Below are positions 6,883 to 11,538 of a stretch of 11,538 nt of DNA, piece after piece (within the stretch, counting starts at the first letter, position 1; each line of letters begins with the position of its first letter). The notes under the pieces are model-generated. The model was not told the origin of the DNA and ran no database searches. It saw nothing but the letters and a program-made list of their open reading frames with translations. Origin of the DNA: DATJWY01 sp035500775. GTDB taxonomy: Bacteria > Pseudomonadota > Alphaproteobacteria > Acetobacterales > Acetobacteraceae. The position numbers were made by a program, and so were the translations under genes. The DNA lies in NCBI GenBank assembly GCA_035500775.1, contig DATJWY010000260.1, positions 1 through 11,538 of the forward strand, read 5' to 3'.

Positions 6883-6943
6883 GGCCGAAGAGAAATGTTG
6901 CAGTTTGAGGAACGGCGCGCCGCAGGCCGCACAGAAATGTTGC
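6883..6943 (+). repeat. 19-bp direct repeat with 42-bp period upstream of rfbB
   Basis: GGCCGAAGAGAAATGTTGC at 6883-6901 and GGCCGCACAGAAATGTTGC at 6925-6943 agree at 17 of 19 positions, including 11 identical bases at the 3' end. A period of 42 bases is about four helical turns, so the two would sit on the same face of the DNA. They lie 64-124 bases before the rfbB start. They may be paired activator or repressor sites, or repeated leader elements. Confidence 0.55.
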
Positions 6944-7006
6944 TCTGCGCCGCAATGCCTGCCAAGTTCCCGATCATTCAAATATCCGCACCAAGGCTCG
7001 GACACG

Positions 7007-8062
7007 ATGCGACTCCTTATTACTGGCGGATGCGGATTCATTGGTTCAGCTGTGATCCGCCATCTGATCCAGGCCACGGGGCACCACGTCATTAACGTGG
7101 ACAAGATGACCTATGCCGCGTCGGAGGATGCGCTGGAGGAAGCGGGGCGCGATCCGCGCCACACGCTGGTGCGCGCGGATATCGCCGACGCCGCGGCCAT
7201 GCGGGACGTCTTCGAACGCCATGCGCCGGACGCGGTGATGCACCTCGCGGCGGAAAGCCATGTCGATCGCTCGATCGACGGGCCGGCCGATTTCATCCGC
7301 ACCAACATCGTCGGCACCTTCGTCCTGCTGGAAGCGGCGCGCGCCTACTGGGCCGGCCTCAGCGGGGAGAAGCGGGACCGGTTCCGCTTCCACCACGTCT
7401 CCACCGATGAGGTGTTCGGCGCCCTCGCCGATGGCGACCCGCCCTTCACCGAAACGACCGCCTACGATCCGCGCAGCCCGTACTCGGCCAGCAAGGCCTC
7501 CTCCGACCATCTGGTGCGCGCCTGGTGGCACACCTATGGCCTGCCGACGATCGTCAGCAACACCACGAATAATTACGGCCCCTGGCAATTCCCGGAAAAG
7601 CTGATCCCGCTGGTCACGCTCAACGCGCTGGAGGGCAAGACGCTGCCGGTCTATGGCGACGGCTCCAACAAGCGCGACTGGCTGTTCGTGGACGATCACG
7701 CCGAGGCGCTGGTGCGGGTGCTGGAGCAGGGCGTGCCCGGCGAGACCTACGCCATCGGCGCCCGGCAGCCGCGCAGCAATCTCGAGGTGGTGCGCACGAT
7801 CTGCGCCGTGCTGGACGAGCTGGTGCCGGACCCCGAAGGCCCGCGCGAGCGGCTGATCCGCTTCGTCACCGACCGGCCCGGGCATGATTTCCGCTATGAG
7901 ATCGATCCCTCCCGCACCGAGGCGGCGCTCAACTGGCGTGCCCCGCATGATTTCGAGCGCGGCATCCGCGCCACCATCGCCTGGTATCTCGCCCATCGCC
8001 CCTGGTGGGAGGCGATCCGCACCGGCCGGTATGCCGGACAGCGCCTTGGCACCGCCGCCTGA
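7007..8062 (+). CDS. rfbB: dTDP-glucose 4,6-dehydratase
   Basis: RfbB (RmlB) converts dTDP-glucose to dTDP-4-keto-6-deoxyglucose in the cytoplasm, the second step of dTDP-L-rhamnose synthesis. The 351-residue extended short-chain dehydrogenase begins MRLLITGGCGFIGS with the NAD-binding GxxGxxG at residues 7-13. It has the catalytic Thr-Asp-Glu of HVSTDEVFG (133-135), the YSASK Tyr159/Lys163 pair, NTTNNYGPWQFPEKLIPL at 185-202, VYGDGSNKRDWLFVDDH at 215-231 and DRPGHDFRYEID at 289-300. All are signatures that separate RfbB from related epimerases. The start is set by the Rossmann strand at the N-terminus; an in-frame reading back to 6905 lies in the intergenic direct repeats. The ribosome site is weak (AAGG ten bases upstream). 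It is the first gene of the rfbBACD operon. Confidence 0.96.
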   Translation: MRLLITGGCGFIGSAVIRHLIQATGHHVINVDKMTYAASEDALEEAGRDPRHTLVRADIADAAAMRDVFERHAPDAVMHLAAESHVDRSIDGPADFIRTNIVGTFVLLEAARAYWAGLSGEKRDRFRFHHVSTDEVFGALADGDPPFTETTAYDPRSPYSASKASSDHLVRAWWHTYGLPTIVSNTTNNYGPWQFPEKLIPLVTLNALEGKTLPVYGDGSNKRDWLFVDDHAEALVRVLEQGVPGETYAIGARQPRSNLEVVRTICAVLDELVPDPEGPRERLIRFVTDRPGHDFRYEIDPSRTEAALNWRAPHDFERGIRATIAWYLAHRPWWEAIRTGRYAGQRLGTAA

Positions 8063-8077
8063 ACAGGGATCGAAACG

Positions 8078-8965
8078 ATGGCTCATGACATGAAGGGCAT
8101 CCTGCTGGCTGGCGGCTCCGGGACGCGGCTGCACCCGATGACGATGGCCGCGTCCAAGCAATTGCTGCCGGTCTATGACAAGCCGATGGTCTATTACCCG
8201 CTGACCGTCCTCATGCTGGCGGGCATCCGGGACATCCTGGTGATCTCCACCCCGCAGGACCTGCCGCAGTTCCGCCGCCTGCTCGGCGACGGCTCCCGGC
8301 TCGGCGTGCGCTTCACCTACGCGGAGCAGCCGCGGCCGGACGGCATCGCCCAGGCCTTCCTGATCGGCGACGAATGGCTCGCCGGCCAGCCCTGCGCCCT
8401 CGTGCTCGGCGATAATCTGGTGTTCGGCGACAGTCTTTCGGCACTGCTGCGCGGCGCCGCCGCGCGGCCGGATGGCGCAACCGTCTTCGCCTATCAGGTG
8501 CGCGATCCGGAGCGCTACGGCGTCGTCTCCTTCGACGAGACGGGCCGCGCCCGCGACATCGTCGAGAAACCCGCCGCGCCGCAGACCAACTGGGCGGTGA
8601 CCGGCCTCTATTTCTATGACGCGCGCGTGACCGAATTCGCCCGGTCCATCCGCCCCTCGGCGCGCGGCGAGCTGGAGATCACCGATCTCAACCGCCTCTA
8701 TCTGGAGGAAGGCTCGCTGCAGGTGGAGCGGCTCGGGCGCGGCTATGCCTGGCTCGATGCCGGCACGCCGGACAGCATGCTGCAGGCGGCAACCTTCGTG
8801 CAAACCATCCAGTCGCGCCAGGGCATGCTGGTCGGCTGCCCGGAAGAAGTCGCCTATCGCATGGGCTTCATCGACGCTGATGCGCTGCGGGCGCAGGCGA
8901 AGCTGATGCACAAGACGGAACTTGGCCGCGTGCTGATCGAACTGGCCGACGGGCTGCACGTCTGA
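8078..8965 (+). CDS. rfbA: Glucose-1-phosphate thymidylyltransferase
   Basis: RfbA (RmlA) joins dTTP and glucose-1-phosphate to make dTDP-glucose, the first and usually feedback-regulated step of the rhamnose pathway. The 295-residue product has the nucleotidyltransferase signature GILLAGGSGTRLHPMT at 7-22, SKQLLPVYDKPMVYYPL at 26-42, the metal-binding GDN at 111-113, VEKP at 162-165, GELEITDLNRLYLE at 197-210 and WLDAGT at 225-230. The length is normal. The chosen ATG at 8078 has AGGGA at 8065-8069, eight bases upstream; a second ATG at 8090 would give MKGILLAGG and cannot be excluded. It begins 15 bases after rfbB, in the same operon. Confidence 0.96.
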   Translation: MAHDMKGILLAGGSGTRLHPMTMAASKQLLPVYDKPMVYYPLTVLMLAGIRDILVISTPQDLPQFRRLLGDGSRLGVRFTYAEQPRPDGIAQAFLIGDEWLAGQPCALVLGDNLVFGDSLSALLRGAAARPDGATVFAYQVRDPERYGVVSFDETGRARDIVEKPAAPQTNWAVTGLYFYDARVTEFARSIRPSARGELEITDLNRLYLEEGSLQVERLGRGYAWLDAGTPDSMLQAATFVQTIQSRQGMLVGCPEEVAYRMGFIDADALRAQAKLMHKTELGRVLIELADGLHV

Positions 8966-9017
8966 TACGGCCCTGCAGGGATACGAGGCGCCCCGCGCGG
9001 TGCCGAACGGAGGGGTC

Positions 9018-9575
9018 GTGAAAGTCGAACGTCTCGCCATACCAGATGTCATCCTGGTCACCCCGCCGCGTTTCGGCGATGCACGGGGCTTCTTCTCGGA
9101 GACCTTCAATCAGGCGCGTTTCGCCGAGGCCGGGATCGACCTTCCCTTCATGCAGGACAACCAGAGCCTCTCGCGCGCCCGCGGGGTGATCCGCGGCCTG
9201 CACTGCCAGCTCGCCCCTTATGCCCAGGGCAAGCTCGTGCGCTGCGTGCGCGGCGCGATCTGGGACGTGGCGGTGGATGCGCGCACCTTCTCCCCCACCT
9301 ATGGCCAGCATGTCAGCGCGATCCTCAGCGCCGAGAACTGGTCGCAGCTCTGGGTGCCGCCTGGCTTCCTGCACGGATTCTGCACGCTGGAACCAGATAC
9401 CGAAGTGATCTACAAAGTCACGGCACCGTATGACCGCGCCTCCGAGCGCGGCGTGATCTGGAACGACCCGGATCTCGCCCTGCCCTGGCCAGTCAAGCCC
9501 GAGGACGCGGTGCTGTCGGAGAAGGATACCGTGTTGCCCGGGTGGAGCGCGGCGCAGGGATGGTTCAGCCTATGA
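9018..9575 (+). CDS. rfbC: dTDP-4-dehydrorhamnose 3,5-epimerase
   Basis: RfbC (RmlC) inverts carbons 3 and 5 of dTDP-4-keto-6-deoxyglucose, giving dTDP-4-keto-L-rhamnose. It is a cupin-fold enzyme, usually a dimer. The 185-residue product shows RGFFSETFNQ at 23-32, MQDNQS at 45-50, RGVIRGLHCQ at 55-64 with the catalytic-base His62, KLVRCVRGAIWDVAVDAR at 72-89, LWVPPGFLHGF at 111-121 and the conserved Tyr132 in EVIYKVT. I place the start at the GTG at 9018, giving MKVERLAIPD as usual for the family, with GGAGG at 9009-9013. A GTG at 9000 would add six residues across that ribosome site. A 52-base spacer separates it from rfbA, and its stop overlaps the rfbD ATG. Confidence 0.95.
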   Translation: MKVERLAIPDVILVTPPRFGDARGFFSETFNQARFAEAGIDLPFMQDNQSLSRARGVIRGLHCQLAPYAQGKLVRCVRGAIWDVAVDARTFSPTYGQHVSAILSAENWSQLWVPPGFLHGFCTLEPDTEVIYKVTAPYDRASERGVIWNDPDLALPWPVKPEDAVLSEKDTVLPGWSAAQGWFSL

Positions 9576-10477
9576 CCGCACCTCTCCTCATCACCGGCGG
9601 GTCCGGCCAGCTCGCCCTCGCGCTGGAAGCCGCCGCCAGGCGCCCCGTCCGCCGGGTCGGCCGGCCGGAATTCGACTTCGACAAGACCGAGACCCTGGTG
9701 CGCACGGTGCAGGAGATCGCCCCCGCGGCGATCCTGAACGCCGCCGCCTGGACCGCCGTCGATCTCGCTGAATCCGAGCCCGAGGCCGCCGCCCGCGCCA
9801 ATCGCACCGGCCCCGCCGTGCTCGCCGCGCTCTGCGCCGAGGGCGGCATCCCGCTGCTGCACGTGTCCACCGACTACGTGTTCGACGGGCTGAAGGGCGC
9901 GCCCTACGTGGAGACGGACCAGACCCGCCCGACCGGCGTCTATGGCCGCACCAAGCTCGAAGGCGAGAAGGCGGTGCTCTCGCTCTGCCCGCAGACGATC
10001 GTGCTGCGCACCTCCTGGGTGTATTCGCCGACCGGCAAGAATTTTGTCCGCACCATGCTGAACGCGGCGCATAAAGCGCCCGCGCTCCGCGTCGTCGGCG
10101 ATCAGATCGGCTGCCCGACCGCCGCCGCCGACCTGGCGGAGGCGATGCTCGCCATCGTCGATACCGTGCTGACCGAATGGCGCGACGACTATGCCGGCGT
10201 GTTCCATGCCGCCGGCACCGGCGCCACCAGCTGGCACGGCCTCGCCACTGCCGTGTTCGAGGAGGCGGCGCCGTTCGGCCATCCGATGCCGCGGGTGGAC
10301 GCGATCACCACCGCCGACTGGCCGACCCCCGCGCAGCGGCCGCAGGATTCGCGGCTCGATTGCGACAGGCTGGAAGCGGTATTCGGCGTGCGTCTGCCGG
10401 ACTGGCGGACCAGCCTCGCGCGCACGGTGGAAGAGATCAAGAGCGCCGAGGTCGCGCTCACGCCGCAAAGGACCTGA
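9572..10477 (+). CDS. rfbD: dTDP-4-dehydrorhamnose reductase
   Basis: RfbD (RmlD) uses NAD(P)H to reduce dTDP-4-keto-L-rhamnose to dTDP-L-rhamnose, the last step of the pathway. The 301-residue short-chain reductase has the nucleotide-binding GGSGQL at residues 9-14, LNAAAWTAVDLAE at 55-67, HVSTDYVFDG at 97-106 and the catalytic pair Tyr124/Lys128 in VYGRTKLEGE. Further matches are LRTSWVYSPTGKNFVRTM from 145 and the GDQIGCPTAAADLA segment. The start ATG overlaps the rfbC stop in the ATGA arrangement (9572-9575), which implies translational coupling; AGGGA lies 11 bases upstream. The gene order rfbB-A-C-D is one of the standard rml orders. Confidence 0.95.
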   Translation: MTAPLLITGGSGQLALALEAAARRPVRRVGRPEFDFDKTETLVRTVQEIAPAAILNAAAWTAVDLAESEPEAAARANRTGPAVLAALCAEGGIPLLHVSTDYVFDGLKGAPYVETDQTRPTGVYGRTKLEGEKAVLSLCPQTIVLRTSWVYSPTGKNFVRTMLNAAHKAPALRVVGDQIGCPTAAADLAEAMLAIVDTVLTEWRDDYAGVFHAAGTGATSWHGLATAVFEEAAPFGHPMPRVDAITTADWPTPAQRPQDSRLDCDRLEAVFGVRLPDWRTSLARTVEEIKSAEVALTPQRT

Positions 10478-10481
10478 TCCC

Positions 10482-11432
10482 ATCACCGCCGGGCGACACG
10501 CGGCGGAGGGCGTCGATCCGCCCCCGGTCGCCGTCCTTCTCTCGACCTGGAACGGCGGCCGCTTCCTGGACGAGCAGCTCGCCAGCCTGCTCACCCAGAC
10601 GCATGCCGGCTGGACCCTGCACTGGCGTGATGACGGCTCGGAGGACGGCACCGTCGCCGCCATGGAGCGGTTCATCGCCGGCCCGGGCGCCGGAATCTGC
10701 CTTGATCTGCGCGACAATCGCGGACGCCTCGGCCCGCGGGAGAGCTTCATGCGCCTGCTGCGGGCGACGCCCAGGACCATGTCCGTCGCCTTCGCCGACC
10801 AGGACGATGTCTGGCTGCCCGGCAAGCTCGCCCGCGGCGTCGCGGCCCTCGCCACGGTACCGGCCGACGTACCCGCGCTCTATTGCGCGCGGCAATATCT
10901 CGTGGACGAGCAGCTCATGCCGCTCAAATGCTCGCCCCGGCTGCGGCGGCCGCCCGGCTTCCCCGCCTCGCTGACGCAGAATATCGCCACCGGCTGCACC
11001 GTGATGCTGAACCCGGCCGCCGCATCCCTCGTCGCGGGCAGCGAGGCGCCGCCCGGATCGCTGCATGACTGGTGGTGCTATCTCGTCATCACCGCCGCCG
11101 GCGGGCGCGTTCTGGCGGACGACACCCCGACGGTGCTCTACCGGCAGCATGGGAGCAATGCCGTCGGGGCGCCGCATTCCATGCCGCGCCGGGCCTATGC
11201 GGCGCTGCGGCGCGGGCCACGGGATTTCATGGGAGTGTTCCGCGCCCATGTGTCAGCGCTGCGGGCCCAGCCGGGCCTGCTCTCGGCAGAGGCGCGGGAA
11301 ACGCTGGACCGCATCGACGCGGCGCTGCGGCAAGGGCAACTGGCCCGCCTGCGCGCGCTCGGGCTCGCCGGCATGTGGCGGCAAACCTGGCTGGAGACGG
11401 CCCTGTTCCGCTGGTGGTTCCTGGTCGGATAG
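10482..11432 (+). CDS. GT2 glycosyltransferase, rhamnosyltransferase-like, atypical start
   Basis: A GT-A fold family 2 transferase, about 316 residues, likely moving rhamnose from the dTDP-L-rhamnose made by the upstream genes onto a glycan acceptor at the cytoplasmic membrane face. Visible are VAVLLSTWNGGRFLDEQLAS at about 16-35, RDDGSEDGT at 49-57, the metal motif ADQDDVW at 105-111, NIATGCTVML at 167-176 and LHDWW at 194-198, followed by VLYRQHGSNAVG at 218-229. The late HDWW and YRQHG motifs are typical of rhamnosyltransferases of the RgpB/WbbL-like group. No ATG, GTG or TTG lies in frame between rfbD and the first motif. I use ATC at 10482, nine bases after AAAGGA at 10467-10472, as the best ribosome-site-supported start. 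The first in-frame ATG (10662) would delete the nucleotide-binding strand. A frameshift from rfbD or a sequence error is the alternative. Confidence 0.85.
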   Translation: MTAGRHAAEGVDPPPVAVLLSTWNGGRFLDEQLASLLTQTHAGWTLHWRDDGSEDGTVAAMERFIAGPGAGICLDLRDNRGRLGPRESFMRLLRATPRTMSVAFADQDDVWLPGKLARGVAALATVPADVPALYCARQYLVDEQLMPLKCSPRLRRPPGFPASLTQNIATGCTVMLNPAAASLVAGSEAPPGSLHDWWCYLVITAAGGRVLADDTPTVLYRQHGSNAVGAPHSMPRRAYAALRRGPRDFMGVFRAHVSALRAQPGLLSAEARETLDRIDAALRQGQLARLRALGLAGMWRQTWLETALFRWWFLVG

Positions 11433-11489
11433 GTCACGCCCTCGGCGCAGGCGCGCGGGACACGCCTGAGAAGCCTGACCGCGATAAGG

Positions 11490-11538
11490 CCAGGGGCTTT
11501 GCCCCTGGACCCCACCAAAGGCAAGCCTTTGGAATCCT
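11490..11538 (+). repeat. Composite GC-rich stem-loop repeat, copy 3, cut by the window end
   Basis: CCAGGGGC/GCCCCTGG at 11490-11497/11501-11508 with loop TTT is the first module of copies 1 and 2. A second 8-bp stem CCAAAGGC/GCCTTTGG at 11515-11522/11525-11532 follows, ending in TTTGGAAT, which matches the linker of copy 1. It begins 58 bases after the last glycosyltransferase stop, in the same orientation as the other two copies. The rest lies beyond the window. Confidence 0.8.

Larger units (their letters stand above)
6573..7006. other. 434-base divergent intergenic region, probable control region
   Basis: It lies between the minus-strand glycosyltransferase and the plus-strand rfb operon, so promoters in both directions must be here or very near. 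It is clearly more AT-rich than its neighbours at about 6730-6830. It holds the palindrome at 6734-6750, the direct repeats at 6883-6943 and several TTAA tetramers. I find no convincing gene: open frames across it are short, lack ribosome sites, or are upstream extensions of the flanking genes. Confidence 0.75.

Noticed and set aside
7046..9109. 687-codon open frame on the minus strand across rfbB and rfbA
   Set aside because: It is antisense to two well-identified enzymes and spans their intergenic gap with no motifs of its own. High GC keeps stop codons rare in this frame.
9410..10855. 481-codon open frame on the minus strand over rfbC, rfbD and the last glycosyltransferase
   Set aside because: It covers three confidently assigned plus-strand genes and is Gly/Arg-rich with no recognisable domain.

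Overview
The window is high-GC DNA from what is most likely an alphaproteobacterium, plausibly an Acetobacteraceae/Rhodospirillales member. This is an inference from GC-rich codon use, tightly overlapping genes and GC-rich intergenic stem-loop repeats of a kind I associate with that group; no rRNA or other marker gene is present to confirm it.

Region 1 (1-3481, plus strand) is a [NiFe]-hydrogenase maturation cluster. It holds the 3' part of hypB (GTPase for nickel insertion), then a 310-base gap, then hypC-hypD-hypE joined by 1- to 3-base stop/start overlaps. HypE makes the thiocyanate used as cyanide source, HypC and HypD assemble the Fe(CN)2CO unit, and HypB helps deliver nickel. The gap after hypB holds a short coding-like tail, a pair of near-identical 15-mers and a composite stem-loop repeat.

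Region 2 (3482-3683) is a convergent intergenic spacer filled by a second copy of the stem-loop repeat. It separates the hydrogenase genes from the surface-polysaccharide genes.

Region 3 (3684-6572, minus strand) is one 962-residue glycosyltransferase. It has two GT2 catalytic modules behind an N-terminal half built of degenerate repeats. It is divergent from region 5.

Region 4 (6573-7006) is a 434-base divergent intergenic region. It carries a perfect 8-1-8 palindrome and a 19-bp direct repeat with a 42-bp period, so it is the best candidate control region in the window.

Region 5 (7007-11432, plus strand) is an rfbB-rfbA-rfbC-rfbD (rmlBACD) operon making dTDP-L-rhamnose from glucose-1-phosphate. 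A rhamnosyltransferase-like GT2 gene follows, which appears to lack any ATG, GTG or TTG start. A third copy of the stem-loop repeat follows it and runs off the window end. Together regions 3 and 5 look like part of an O-antigen, capsule or exopolysaccharide locus.

No tRNA, rRNA, CRISPR array, transposase or phage gene was seen. I found no clear new defence or mobile system. The most unusual items are the repeat family, the regulatory-looking sites in region 4, the start of the last gene and the N-terminal architecture of the large glycosyltransferase.
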